Origin: JADHUC01 sp964617665
GTDB taxonomy: Bacteria > Planctomycetota > Planctomycetia > Pirellulales > Pirellulaceae
Direction of reading: 5' to 3'
Length of the DNA stretch: 28,222 bases
Assembly (NCBI GenBank): GCA_964617665.1
Contig: CAZUAH010000142.1
Span: forward strand, 1 to 28,222
Below the pieces are notes generated by a model. That model was not told where the DNA came from, ran no database searches, and saw only the letters and a program-made list of their open reading frames with translations. A program made the translations under genes and the position numbers. This document shows, in pieces, positions 1 to 10,600 of this stretch. How positions within the stretch are numbered: the first letter of the stretch is position 1; every line of letters starts with the position of its first letter.

Positions 1-3
1 TAG

Positions 4-444
4 TACTCTGCCGCATCTTGGTTTTCGGGTAGTGGATCTTGCCAAAGATCCTTCGCGCACGGGATCGGTGGCAAGCAGATCGGCGACTTGTTCAAGCGAC
101 GATGGGAAGGAGAGACGACCTCTCAAGAGATGCGTTCGCATCTTGGCTTGGAAACGACTCGTGGCAGGAGTCGCCTTACGGTGCTGCGAATGGCACCGTG
201 CCTGTTCTGCTTGTACACGACCATTGTTATCTTCTACGACACTATGCCTTGGTCGAACTCGCATCTTCGCGTGATGCAATGGACCGGCAAGCGGGCGACA
301 ACGTTTTCGGATATGATTGAAAACGTTCGACGCCACTTGTGGATGGAGTGGATATTTGCACAGGTGCCTAGCGGCGAAGCCGTGCAAAAACTATCCAAGC
401 CCACCCGTGCCGCCCTAGATTTCGGCCTCGCGCAGGCCACGTGA
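4..444 (+). pseudogene. DDE transposase C-terminal remnant
   Basis: The reading frame from base 4 to the TGA at 442-444 contains LFKRRWEGETTSQEMRSHLG followed by LETTRGRSRLTVLRMAPCLF. This matches my memory of the C-terminal part of IS4/IS701-type DDE transposases, where an arginine/tryptophan segment and a glutamate precede LGxETxR. Later segments (ATFSD-type and VRRHLW-type) also fit. There is an in-frame TAG at base 1 and the first 25-30 codons are hard to match, so the gene is 5'-truncated or frameshifted; a start outside the window cannot rescue this frame. No terminal inverted repeat was found. The exact IS family is not certain. It marks the left border of the carbohydrate cluster and may be a relic of insertion. 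Confidence 0.55.
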
Positions 445-540
445 AAGGGAAGAAGTCGAGCTGAAGTTCCGACAGTTGTCGTCGACCGTTTGGTGCGTGG
501 TTGCTGAAGAAAGATGTGAAATGCAAAGAGGAGTGTGGAA

Positions 541-2997
541 GTGAAGACGAAAGTCATATTGTTTGCGTTGGCGATGGGGTGGAGTCTTACCGCGAACGCG
601 GCGGAATCGCGTTGTCCGCTGATCCCGATGGGGGCGATCACGGGCAAACCGGACGAGCAGGCGGTGAAGGAGACACTGGAAGCGTACAAGGCTGTCGGAG
701 TCGACCAGTTTCTGATCTACGCAAGGAGCGGGTTGGAATATGAGTACATGGGCGACGAGTGGCTTCAGACGTGCGAGTGGATCTGCAAGCACGCCAAACG
801 GCTGGACATGTCCGTTTGGCTGTACGACGAATACAACTGGCCGAGCGGTTCGTGCAAAGGTCGGGTGCCTGCGGAGAATCCCGATTTCGAGTCCCGCCAG
901 TACGCGGTCTACAAGAACGCCGACGGTACGTTCACATGGAAGATTGCCCACTCGCCCGGCTGGGTCGACAACTACAGCTTCAAGGCCATGGAGCGGTTTG
1001 TCGAGTTGACCCACAAGAAGTATGAGCAGCGTCTCGGACCGTACTTGGGCTCAACGGTCACAGGTATCTTCACCGACGAGCCAGCCCATGGCACGCCGGT
1101 GAAACTCGACGGCAAACCGTCGCTGCTCTTCCGCTACTTCGACGGTGCTGAGACGGAGTACAAAGCCGCGACTGGGCGCGAGCTGCGGGCGGATGTGCAG
1201 GCGTACTTGACGGACAACACCAAGGACGAGGTGTGGGCCGTCTATTACGGGCTGCTCGGAGAACGCTTCCGCAAAGCCTATTTCGATCCGATCCGCGCCT
1301 GGTGCGACCGCGTGGGACTGCTATCGACCGGGCATATGATCTCCGAAAACAGCACCTCCAGCTCGGCCCTCTACAACGGCAAACCGTTACATGCGCTGAA
1401 GGGTCTGACGCTGCCGGGCATGGACGAAATCGGAACACGCTACGATCCCGCGAACATCGAATGGCTCACGCTGGCCGTGGCGCAGCATGCCATAGGCCGA
1501 CGCGCACACGGCGGCTTGGTCGAGCTTTTCGCGCTCGGTCCGAGCGACTTACGACACGCGACACACCGTCAGATGATTTGGCTCTGCGCAATGCACAAGA
1601 TCGATCACTATGTGCTGGCGGTCGCGCCCCTCGACGCGCGCGGCAACGTCGAAAAGTTCGCGTATTTCAATCCGATGACGCGCATGCAGCCGTGGTTCCC
1701 CGCCTTCCGTCTGCTGGGCGATGAATCGCGCGTTGCCGCATGCTATGCCTCCAAGCCGGTGCGATGCGATATCGCCATCCGCTATCCACAACGCGAGGCC
1801 GCACGGTTGGCTGCAAAACGCAAATCGCATCCGGCGTTGCTCGCCACACTCCGTTGCTTCTCGGCCGAGCAGCTCACTTACGACCTCTACGAAGAGGACG
1901 AGCCGTGCGACAAGCCACTGGTGTTCGCCTTTGAGGGTACGACCTTGAACGAGGAGAAATCCGGGCGCGTATTCCCGTCGCCCGACGAGGCAGCCGCGTT
2001 CGCCAAGACGGTCTGTCCGCCCGCGGTGTGGGTCGAAACCGCGGGCGGCAAGACGGTTGAGGATGTGCTGCTGCGCCACTATCAGGACGGTAGCGTCGCG
2101 GTGCTGGGCCTGACCGCGAAAGAGCATGGGAAACTGCGCCTGATGCGACGAGGCGGCGAGCCGGTGCCGTTCGAGCTGCCGGCCCGCGGAGTATTTCGGT
2201 TTGAAGGAAAGGTGTCTGTGTCGGAGACACCCGTTGCGATTCGCTCCCTTCCCGCCGACACTTCCTTCGCGGTCGCTCTTGGCGCATGCAATACACATCG
2301 GCTGGCGTTCGGCACGGACAACATGGCACGAATCAAGGTCGAACATCCGGTTGCGGCTGCGCGGATCGTGGTCCGCCATCATCCCGTGCCGAGCGCGTTG
2401 ACGCTGGACGGCAAGCCCGTCCGGGCGAATCAACCCTGCAACACATTACGACCGGGACTCAACGAGCTGTACCGGCAGACCGAGCCGTTTCGGCTCGACG
2501 CAGGCGAGTATGTGTTGGCCATCGACGCGGGCGGGGGCGACATCAATTATTACCTTCCAGTCGCATGGATGACGGGCGATTTTGCGGTCGAGAACCACGC
2601 GATCAGAGCCTTGCCGAAAACGGTTGGCACCGGTGCGTTGTGGAAACAACGCCTCGCCGATTTCGCGGGCCGGGTAACCTACTCGACGCAGGTGGAGGTC
2701 CCGTCCCATGCGAGTGACGCAAGGCTGCGCATCAATTCAGGCGAGCTTTACACGGCGGTCTCGCTGGACGGGCAATCTTTGGGCGCACGCGCCTGGGCAC
2801 CCTTCGAGTGGACCATTCCAGCCGGCGTCAGAGGAAAGAAAACCGAGTTGAAGATCACGGTCTGGACTTCGGTGGCACCCATGTTCGGCGACTGGAAGAA
2901 CCCGAACGCCGCGTGGAATAAGAAATTCTGGGTGCCGCCACCACCACACCATCCGGACATCGGCCTTCTGTCGGCTCCAGAATGGGTGCTGTACTGA
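541..2997 (+). CDS. GH106-like exported glycoside hydrolase
   Basis: This is a predicted exported glycosidase of about 818 residues. GTG at 541 is chosen over GTG at 535 because AGAGGAG (527-533) sits 7 nt before it and the product then begins MKTKVILFALAMGWSLTANA, a clear signal peptide. The N-terminal half looks like a TIM barrel: YARSG near residue 60, YDEYNWPSG at 95-103, and FTDEP at 177-181 with Glu180 a candidate catalytic acid. These motifs recall GH106 (alpha-L-rhamnosidase-like) proteins. The C-terminus (about 735-815), with WAPFEW and ELKITVW, resembles the beta-sandwich sugar-binding domain seen in GH106 and GH2 proteins. Rhamnoside hydrolysis would fit the neighbouring pectin-type enzymes, but the substrate is inference. 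It lies 76 nt upstream of the sulfatase fusion and is probably co-transcribed with it. The fold class is fairly secure; the exact family is less so. Confidence 0.75.
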   Translation: MKTKVILFALAMGWSLTANAAESRCPLIPMGAITGKPDEQAVKETLEAYKAVGVDQFLIYARSGLEYEYMGDEWLQTCEWICKHAKRLDMSVWLYDEYNWPSGSCKGRVPAENPDFESRQYAVYKNADGTFTWKIAHSPGWVDNYSFKAMERFVELTHKKYEQRLGPYLGSTVTGIFTDEPAHGTPVKLDGKPSLLFRYFDGAETEYKAATGRELRADVQAYLTDNTKDEVWAVYYGLLGERFRKAYFDPIRAWCDRVGLLSTGHMISENSTSSSALYNGKPLHALKGLTLPGMDEIGTRYDPANIEWLTLAVAQHAIGRRAHGGLVELFALGPSDLRHATHRQMIWLCAMHKIDHYVLAVAPLDARGNVEKFAYFNPMTRMQPWFPAFRLLGDESRVAACYASKPVRCDIAIRYPQREAARLAAKRKSHPALLATLRCFSAEQLTYDLYEEDEPCDKPLVFAFEGTTLNEEKSGRVFPSPDEAAAFAKTVCPPAVWVETAGGKTVEDVLLRHYQDGSVAVLGLTAKEHGKLRLMRRGGEPVPFELPARGVFRFEGKVSVSETPVAIRSLPADTSFAVALGACNTHRLAFGTDNMARIKVEHPVAAARIVVRHHPVPSALTLDGKPVRANQPCNTLRPGLNELYRQTEPFRLDAGEYVLAIDAGGGDINYYLPVAWMTGDFAVENHAIRALPKTVGTGALWKQRLADFAGRVTYSTQVEVPSHASDARLRINSGELYTAVSLDGQSLGARAWAPFEWTIPAGVRGKKTELKITVWTSVAPMFGDWKNPNAAWNKKFWVPPPPHHPDIGLLSAPEWVLY

Positions 2998-3073
2998 AGA
3001 GAGTGGCTTACAATGGATAGCTGAGATGGATGACAAGCGGTGGTTTCCACCACACGCAACTGGAGGACCCTCG

Positions 3074-6000
3074 ATGCGACAGAGAAACCGGCTGGCCTTC
3101 GCGATGGTGGCTGCCTTGATCGGTTTCACCCCGTCTTCGGTTGAGGCTGCATCGCCCCCGAACATCGTCCTGATTATTTCCGACGATCAAGCGTGGACCG
3201 ACTACGGCTTCATGGGCCATGCTCACATCGAAACGCCGAACCTGGACCGCCTGGCGGCCGACAGTGTGGCCTTCCGGCGCGGCTACGTACCCACGGCGCT
3301 CTGTCGATCGTCGCTCATGACGCTCGTGACGGGGCACTATGCACACCGGCATGGAATCACGGGAAACAGCCCCTCACGCAATCGCGCGGAGTTCGGCGGC
3401 AAGTTGTACACCGAGCGTCGTGCGGCTCTGATCTCGTACATCAAGCGGTTTGACACTTTGCCGGCACTGCTGGCCGAGCGTGGCTACCTCAGCCATCAAA
3501 GCGGCAAGTGGTGGGAAGGCAGCTACAAGCAGGGAGACTTCATATACGGCATGACGCGCGGGTTCCCCAATCCAGGCTGTCGCGGCGGCGACGATGGATG
3601 GAAGATCGGGCGCGAAGGCATGGAGCCGGTCGAAAAATTTGTCGACATGGCGATTCACGAGGAAAAGCCCTTCTTCCTTTGGTACGCCCCGATGATGCCC
3701 CACGTCCCGCACACGCCGCCCAAACGACTGCTCGAAAAGTATTCCCGTGTCGCCGGGCTGACTCGGCAGACGGCCGGATACTACGCGATGTGCGAGTGGT
3801 TCGACGAAACGTGCGGCCGGTTGATCGCCTATCTGGAAAAAAAGGGCGTGCGCGGCAACACGCTCATCGTGTACGTGACCGACAACGGGTGGATTCAGCA
3901 TCCGCACGCCGGACATCACATGACGCGATCCAAGGCGTCGCCGTATGAAGGCGGCATCCGCACGCCGATCATGTTCTCCTGGCCCGACAAACTCAAGCCC
4001 GCGGATCGCGATGAGATCGTCAGCAGCATCGACATCATGCCCACGATCCTTGCCGCCGCAGGCGCCAATGTGCCCGCTGATCTGCCGGGACTCAACCTGC
4101 TCAAGAACCTGGAGGCCGGCACGCCGATCCAGCGCGAGATGATCTTCGGTGAAAACTTCGCGCACAACATCGCCGACATCGAAGACCCAGAAGCGTCGCT
4201 TACGTTTCGATGGGTGATTGCGGGAAAGTGGAAGTTGCTGCTCACGTACGACGGTGAAGTAGTTCGCACGCAACCGGAGTGGGATTCGCGGACGGTCACT
4301 GGGCCACAGTTGTTCGATTTGCTGGCCGATCCGCACGAGAAGCACAACCTGGCGGCGGCGCATCCCGACGAGGTAGCCCGGCTCGCGCGGGAAATCGCCA
4401 ATTGGTACCCCGTGACAAAACGAAAGACGGAGGAGACCGTCCTTCGGTCGCCAAAGGCTGATTCGCCAATCGGAACCGAGCTGGTTTCCAACGGTGATTT
4501 TGAAAAGCACGAGAATGGGACATTCCACTCATGGACGCCCAGTCCCAGGCCGGGCGTGGCTCCCTCGTCCGCGGCGCCCACCGTTCTTTCTGGCAAGATA
4601 AGCGCGAAGATGGCGGCCGAAGGTGGATTTCTGTGGCAAACGGTCAGCGCCAAAGGGCTTCGCGACTTTGCCCTGGAACTGGATTTCGCCGTGTTGGACA
4701 CCTCGTCAACGGGCGTCAGGTCGTTTGGGATCCTCACCAATTCGGCAAATTACCTCGCGCACCGCAGTTCCGACGGGGTCAACAGCATCCGCGTTTTTTC
4801 GACGGCTGGCGGCAGACACGAAATTCAGGTTTACGACAACGGGAGGTTTCTGAACACCGGCCTGTTGGTCAAACCCACCCCGGACATCGGCAGTGACATG
4901 CGCTTCGATGACGGAGAGGCTCCGGTCGTCAACCACTTGAGAGTCGACGGCACTGGATACGGCACAACGAGCCAGAAAGTGACGATCACGCTCACCGACG
5001 GGCAGAAGTCGGGAACTTACTCGCGCCCTCTTTGCTACGTGGGTACAAACGCGGCGGTGAAGCGGATCGGTTTTTACTCAGGAAGGTCTGCCGCCGACTA
5101 TCTCGTCGACAACGTATCCGTCAAGGCCCTGGCTCCACCTCCTCCCCCACCCGATCAATCGGAGAAGGCACTGGAATTGATGGACGGCGCGGAAGAGATC
5201 GTCTTCGCGGTCCGCGGGCTCTACTCCGATGGCCATTACTACGCCAACTTCGGGCACTGGTCGTCCGATCCCAATAAGATGATGTACGCCGAGGGCGGAT
5301 CACGGCTGTGTAAGCTCAACCTGCGGACACGGCAAGTCACTATGTTGCTGGACGATCCCGCGGGCGGAGTGCGCGACCCACGCGTCCACTACGACGGTGG
5401 GAAGCTCCTGTTTTCGTACCGCAAAGGCGGGACGAAGTACCACCACCTGTACGAGATTAACCCGGACGGCACGGGCCTGAAGCAGTTGACGTTCGGTCGT
5501 TGGGACGACCTCGAACCTGCCTATCTTCCCGATGGCGGAATCATCTTCGTTTCGTCGCAATGCAACCGGTTCGTACCCTGCTATCATACGCAGGTGGGCC
5601 TGCTGTACCGGATGGATGCCGACGGCGGCAACATCCGTTTGCTTTCGGCGAACAACGTGGACGATCACAGGCCGGCGGTGCTGCCGGATGGTCGAGTGAT
5701 CTACACGCGATGGGATTACGTCGACCGCGCCCCGCAGAAATTCCATAGTCTGTGGAGCATGAACCCCGACGGCACCGACCAAATGGTCTTGTTCGGCAAC
5801 ACCGTGTCGCCGTCGGGAAGCTTTTTCGTGATGATCGACGCCCTGCCGATCCCTGGCAGCGACAAGATCGCGGCGATCTTCTCGCCGGGGCATGGGTTTC
5901 GCGAGAACGCCGGCCACGTGATGATTGTCGATCCCAAGGCCGGGCCGGACGACTGGACCGCAGCCATGCAGATTAGCCCTGAGAGGAACCTGGGAATTTC

Positions 6001-7627
6001 TGGATGGGCGCGAGGCGAAGAAGGCTTCCGCGACCCGTACCCGCTGTCCAAAGACTGTTTCCTTGTCGCCGAGGACAAGAGCCTTTTTATCCTCGATAAC
6101 CAAGGGGGCCTCCACGAGATCTACCGCGCGGAACAGATGATCCACGACCCGCGCGTGATCCGTCCACGGCCGCGCGAACGGGTCTTGCCGTCGCGCACCC
6201 ATCCGGGCAAATCCACCGGGAGATTCGTCTTGGCCAACGTCTACCACGGACGCAACATGGAAGGGGTCACGCCTGGTGAGATCAAGAAACTCCTCATCTT
6301 GGAAGACCTTCCCAAGCCGGTCAGCTACTACTCCTTGGCCGGCGCCATCAGCATGGACGGTACGCACACGCTCCATCGCATCCTGGGCACCGTTCCGGTG
6401 GAAGCGGATGGCTCGGCCTCGTTTGAAGTGCCGCCCCTCCGAGGGCTGTTTTTCGTGGCGCTGGACGAGAACGGTCTGGCGGTCAAGCGGATGCAGAGTT
6501 ACACGATGGTGATGCCTGGTGAAACGCAAGGGTGCGTGGGCTGCCACGAGCCCCGCGCGGTAACCCCCAGCCCGATAGACAACGGCGACCTGATGGCGTT
6601 GAAGCGTCCCCCCAGTCCGATTGAGCCTGTACCGGGCGTTCCCGACGTGATCGACTACCCTCGCGATATCCAGCCGGTATGGAACAGGCACTGCGTCAAA
6701 TGCCACAGCGCGGAGAAGCCGGAAGGCCGTGTGGTGCTGACAGGCGACTTCAACGAATGGTTCACGCAGAGCCACTATGCTTTGTTTTCCTACAATCAGA
6801 TCAGCGACACGAGACGCTATGACGAGGATGGAAACCATCCGCCCCGGAACTTCGGCACGGCAGCCAGCCCGCTGATGAAGAAAATCGACGGCAGTCACTA
6901 CGAAACGAAGCTGACGGGCCAGGAACGCGACCTGGTGCGCCTCTGGATCGAGGCCGGTGCGACCTTCGCCGGGACGTACGCAGCCTATAACCGCACGGAC
7001 AGCGCGGTCGCGGGCGCGCTGTGCAACAACACCAAGGTCGCAATTGGTGCCCCCGCCGGTCCGATCGTCGAAAGGCGTTGCCTCTCGTGCCACGGCAGCG
7101 TCGACAATCTGGGACAGCGCGTCGACAAGATACGGGTCAATCCTCTCTACACGACCTCACCAGGAAACGCGTGGCGGGGACGCGTCAACCTGCCCAGACA
7201 CTGTTGGAATCTGTACAACCTCTCCCACCCTGAGAAGTCGATGATCCTACTGGCCCCGCTGGCGGAGAAGGCGGGCGGTTACGGTTGGTGCCGGTCCCAG
7301 GACGGCCAGCCCGTCGCAGTCTTCCGCCACGACCAGGATCCCGATTACCAAGCCATCCTGCGAGCCATCCGGGCGGCCAAGGTTCGCCAACAGAAGGCAG
7401 GACGGTTCGACATGCCGGGCTTCCGTCCCAACGAGCATTATGTCCGTTGGATGAAGCGTTTCGGCATCCTGCCCGATAGCTTCGACCCGGCCGAAGACAC
7501 AATCGACCCGTACGAGACGGACCAAGCATACTGGCGTTCGTTGTGGCACCAGCCCGCTCGCCAGCCAGTGAAACGTCAAACAGGAGGCAGGGAAAAGTCC
7601 CTTGGACGCCTGACTTCCTCAGGGTAA
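3074..7627 (+). CDS. Sulfatase / beta-sandwich / HzsA-like c-haem fusion protein
   Basis: A very large exported fusion of 1517 residues. ATG 3074 is preferred to ATG 3026: TGGAGGA (3061-3067) precedes it by 6 nt and it opens with a signal peptide (MRQRNRLAFAMVAALIGF... cut near SVEA). Residues about 29-455 are an arylsulfatase-type domain: NIVLIISDDQ with metal-binding Asp37/Asp38, CRSSL at 77-81 in the formylglycine position, HVPHTPP, VTDNG, and KASPYEGGIRTP. Residues about 464-685 look like a concanavalin-like or CBM-like beta-sandwich (starting GTELVSNGDFE), ending in a PPPPPP linker. From residue 697 the protein resembles the hydrazine synthase alpha subunit: a TolB/PD40-like propeller (repeated NPDGT, LPDGGIIF, LPDGRVIYTRWD), then CXXCH at 1154-1158, 1207-1211 and 1336-1340. 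The reading frame is continuous, with no sign of an assembly artefact inside it. The predicted role is desulfation linked to a redox module; the electron partner is unknown. Confidence 0.88.
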   Translation: MRQRNRLAFAMVAALIGFTPSSVEAASPPNIVLIISDDQAWTDYGFMGHAHIETPNLDRLAADSVAFRRGYVPTALCRSSLMTLVTGHYAHRHGITGNSPSRNRAEFGGKLYTERRAALISYIKRFDTLPALLAERGYLSHQSGKWWEGSYKQGDFIYGMTRGFPNPGCRGGDDGWKIGREGMEPVEKFVDMAIHEEKPFFLWYAPMMPHVPHTPPKRLLEKYSRVAGLTRQTAGYYAMCEWFDETCGRLIAYLEKKGVRGNTLIVYVTDNGWIQHPHAGHHMTRSKASPYEGGIRTPIMFSWPDKLKPADRDEIVSSIDIMPTILAAAGANVPADLPGLNLLKNLEAGTPIQREMIFGENFAHNIADIEDPEASLTFRWVIAGKWKLLLTYDGEVVRTQPEWDSRTVTGPQLFDLLADPHEKHNLAAAHPDEVARLAREIANWYPVTKRKTEETVLRSPKADSPIGTELVSNGDFEKHENGTFHSWTPSPRPGVAPSSAAPTVLSGKISAKMAAEGGFLWQTVSAKGLRDFALELDFAVLDTSSTGVRSFGILTNSANYLAHRSSDGVNSIRVFSTAGGRHEIQVYDNGRFLNTGLLVKPTPDIGSDMRFDDGEAPVVNHLRVDGTGYGTTSQKVTITLTDGQKSGTYSRPLCYVGTNAAVKRIGFYSGRSAADYLVDNVSVKALAPPPPPPDQSEKALELMDGAEEIVFAVRGLYSDGHYYANFGHWSSDPNKMMYAEGGSRLCKLNLRTRQVTMLLDDPAGGVRDPRVHYDGGKLLFSYRKGGTKYHHLYEINPDGTGLKQLTFGRWDDLEPAYLPDGGIIFVSSQCNRFVPCYHTQVGLLYRMDADGGNIRLLSANNVDDHRPAVLPDGRVIYTRWDYVDRAPQKFHSLWSMNPDGTDQMVLFGNTVSPSGSFFVMIDALPIPGSDKIAAIFSPGHGFRENAGHVMIVDPKAGPDDWTAAMQISPERNLGISGWARGEEGFRDPYPLSKDCFLVAEDKSLFILDNQGGLHEIYRAEQMIHDPRVIRPRPRERVLPSRTHPGKSTGRFVLANVYHGRNMEGVTPGEIKKLLILEDLPKPVSYYSLAGAISMDGTHTLHRILGTVPVEADGSASFEVPPLRGLFFVALDENGLAVKRMQSYTMVMPGETQGCVGCHEPRAVTPSPIDNGDLMALKRPPSPIEPVPGVPDVIDYPRDIQPVWNRHCVKCHSAEKPEGRVVLTGDFNEWFTQSHYALFSYNQISDTRRYDEDGNHPPRNFGTAASPLMKKIDGSHYETKLTGQERDLVRLWIEAGATFAGTYAAYNRTDSAVAGALCNNTKVAIGAPAGPIVERRCLSCHGSVDNLGQRVDKIRVNPLYTTSPGNAWRGRVNLPRHCWNLYNLSHPEKSMILLAPLAEKAGGYGWCRSQDGQPVAVFRHDQDPDYQAILRAIRAAKVRQQKAGRFDMPGFRPNEHYVRWMKRFGILPDSFDPAEDTIDPYETDQAYWRSLWHQPARQPVKRQTGGREKSLGRLTSSG

Positions 7628-7688
7628 TCGCCGGGAGCCGTGTGGGCATCGAATGTCTCGCTGTGAAACCGACCAACGAAAGGGGCCG

Positions 7689-10600
7689 ATGAAAACAGAA
7701 AATCGGATGAGCGGTGTTGTGATGGCGCTGACCGCGGGTGTGCTGTTGACGGCGGGCATGGGCCTACGCGCCGAGACGTACGATATTGCGCCCACCGCGG
7801 TTTGGAGTCCCACGCCGACGCATCCGTCCGGTCCGCAGACGCTTGACAACCTGATCGACGGCGATTTGGCCACCTCTTGTTGTTTCCTCGATGATACGTT
7901 GACTGGGGCGGATCCAAAAACGATGCCGCCGAAAGCCGCTCCACCGGTTACCGCCCGTTTCGTTCTGGATGTGGGAAAGGTTCAGAAGGTCGGCGGCATC
8001 CGCTTTGTCGCGCAGAAGTCCTGGGCCAACTGCATGGCGGAAAACGTCAGTGTTTTCGCCTGCGATGATCGGGAAGGGAAGGCGAACGTCCGCCGCCTGA
8101 AGGATGACTGCTGGCTCCCGCCGGTCAATACGTTCAATGCAGCATTTGTCACGTGGGAACCGATTGCCACGCGCTATATCAGCATTGTGATCAACGAGTC
8201 CTACGACAGACGGCGCAACGGATCCGATTGGTGGCGTGGAGCCGATCAGCGACTGGATCAAGAGAATTGGCGGTGTGACGAAAAACGGCGCTGCCAATTC
8301 GGTTGGTGGTGGAGCGGTTGGCTGTCGACAGTCAGAAGACTTCCTCAGGCTGTAGGCGGACCAGTGTATGACGTTGCAGGAACGGGCAGTCAGCTCACGG
8401 TGCAAATCGCCGAGGTTTCCTGCTTCTGCGGCCAGCCCACGGATCTACCGCTTGCCAACGCCCCGGATGTCGCTTACCCCGAAAACCGCCTCGAGCGCGA
8501 TTGGATGTATCAGGACTGCGGGCTGGAAAACCTTTCGATGGTCGCGAACACTGTCGGCAGCGCCGCTTCGGATACACTTGGCCCCGACATTTCCAGGTGT
8601 TTCTCCTCGAAGAATGACTCCGCGTTTGAACGAAAGATGGTCCAAAGGGTTCTGGCCGAACTGAAACAACACAATGTCGACATGTCCCGGTTAAGCCAAC
8701 AACTCGATGCACTGTCCTCCGTTCCCGGAAGTGATACCCGGTGGAAGGAGTTGTACTTCACAGCCTGCCGGCAACGCCGCCAGGAACGCCTGAAGACCAT
8801 TCGACAATGGGCTTCGCAGTTTGTCTACGTGAAACATTATGTCTTTGGCGGTTGGACGCACATCAATACGGCGGCGGACGAACTGACGGATGAGCAGTTC
8901 TACGAACGAAATCCGGACTTCCGCGAGGGTTCCCAACTGTGTCTAGCAACCATCCACGAAGACGGAACCGTTACGAACGAGATTCTCATCGACAAGCCCC
9001 AAGGCATTATCCGGGATCCTAACCTCTCGTTTGACGCGGAGACTCTGATTTTCTCGATGCGGGACAACTTCGCGACGGATGATAATCATCTGTACAAGAT
9101 GAATCTGGCGGACAGACGCGTTCAACAGATTACGTTTTCACCGGTAATCAACGGCAAGACGCTGCCCTGCAGCGATACGGAGCCCTGTTTTGCCCCAAAC
9201 GGGGAGATTATTTTCCAATCCACGCGTTGCGGCCAGTTGGATGTCTGCTGGGCGCATCCTGCCAGTAATCTCTACGTGTGTGACGTTGACGGGCGGTATG
9301 TCCGCCGTCTGGCGATCGACCAGGTGCGCACACACTACCCACAACTTCTGGACGACGGACGGATTATTTACACCCGCTGGGAATACAGTGACCGCAATCC
9401 GTTCTTCCAACAGTCTCTGTTCGCCATGAATGTGGATGGGACCGCGCAGACCGCATTCTATGGGAATAACAGTGAGTATCCGGCGGCGCTGATCCACTCC
9501 CGCGGAATTCCCGGTACCAGTAAGGTTATCACGGTCATTGCAGGGCATCATGTTGTGCAGAAGGGCAAACTGGCGATCATCGACCGTTCGAAAGGCTCGG
9601 ACGGGAACAGTGGAATCGAGTACGTCGCCGGTGCTTCGCCTGACGGCAGGCCGGGCCGTCAGCCGTCGAACATCCCGCACATCTCGCAACTCGATGATCC
9701 CTGGCCCCACTACTTCTACGACTTGTTCGGTCAAGTCGGTCCGCAATGGCAATATCCCTATGCATTCGACGACACCCATTATTTGGTTGCCTTCAATCCC
9801 GAAGGTTATCATTTCCTCAAAGGTCCCTTCAGCGTCCCCTTTGGCCTGTATTACATGACTGCTGAAGGTAAACGTGAGCTTTTGGCTTTCGACTGGAGCA
9901 ATTCGTGCGGACAGGCCATTCCTGTGATGCTGCGCAAACAGCCGCCGGTCAGAATGTCACGGGTGGACTGGAACCAGACGACAGGCACGTTTTACGTTCA
10001 GAGTGTCTATGCGGGACCGGGCTTGGAGGGCGTAGCAAAGGGAACCGTCAAACGCCTGCGGGTGGTTGCATTGGAATATCGGGCGGCCGGAATCTCCAGA
10101 AACCGCAATCGCGGTGATGCAGGTGGCTCGGTCATCAATACCCCGGTTGCGGTCGGTAACGGCTCTCAGGATGTAAAACATGTCCTGGGCGAAGTGGACG
10201 TTGAAGAGGACGGCAGTGTGTATTTTGAGGTTCCGGCGCGCAACGCCGTCTACTTCCAACTGCTGGATGACAGAGGGCGCTGCGTCCAGACCATGAGAAG
10301 CTGGACCATGGTATTGCCTGGCGAACGAGTTGGATGTGTGGGGTGTCACGAAAGCAAATCCGATACGGGTTTGGCAGCGGCGAAAATGGCTGCGGCATTT
10401 GATAGGCCCGCCCTAAAACTGCAGCCGCTGGCAGGTCAGCCACCGCATCCGTTGTTGGCTCGGCTTGAAAAGGAAGGGCCCTTGGAGAACGTGAACAGTT
10501 TTCTGGGTGTCAATGAGCCGTGTTCGCTCGACGCCAAAGCGACCGTCGATGGATTCAGCTACGTGCAGATGGTGCAGCCTATCTGGGACAGGCACTGCAT

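Noticed and set aside
3039..3051. Small hairpin GGTGG-TTT-CCACC before the sulfatase fusion
   Set aside because: The stem is only 5 bp with a 3-nt loop and no T-tract; this is too weak to call a terminator or riboswitch.
5300..7093. 597-codon open frame on the minus strand
   Set aside because: It is antisense to the haem part of the sulfatase fusion, has no recognisable motifs, and arises from the GC-rich codon pattern of the true gene.
7589..7602. Hairpin AGGGA-AAAG-TCCCT near the end of the fusion gene
   Set aside because: It is a short stem inside the coding sequence with no T-run, so it is not called a terminator.
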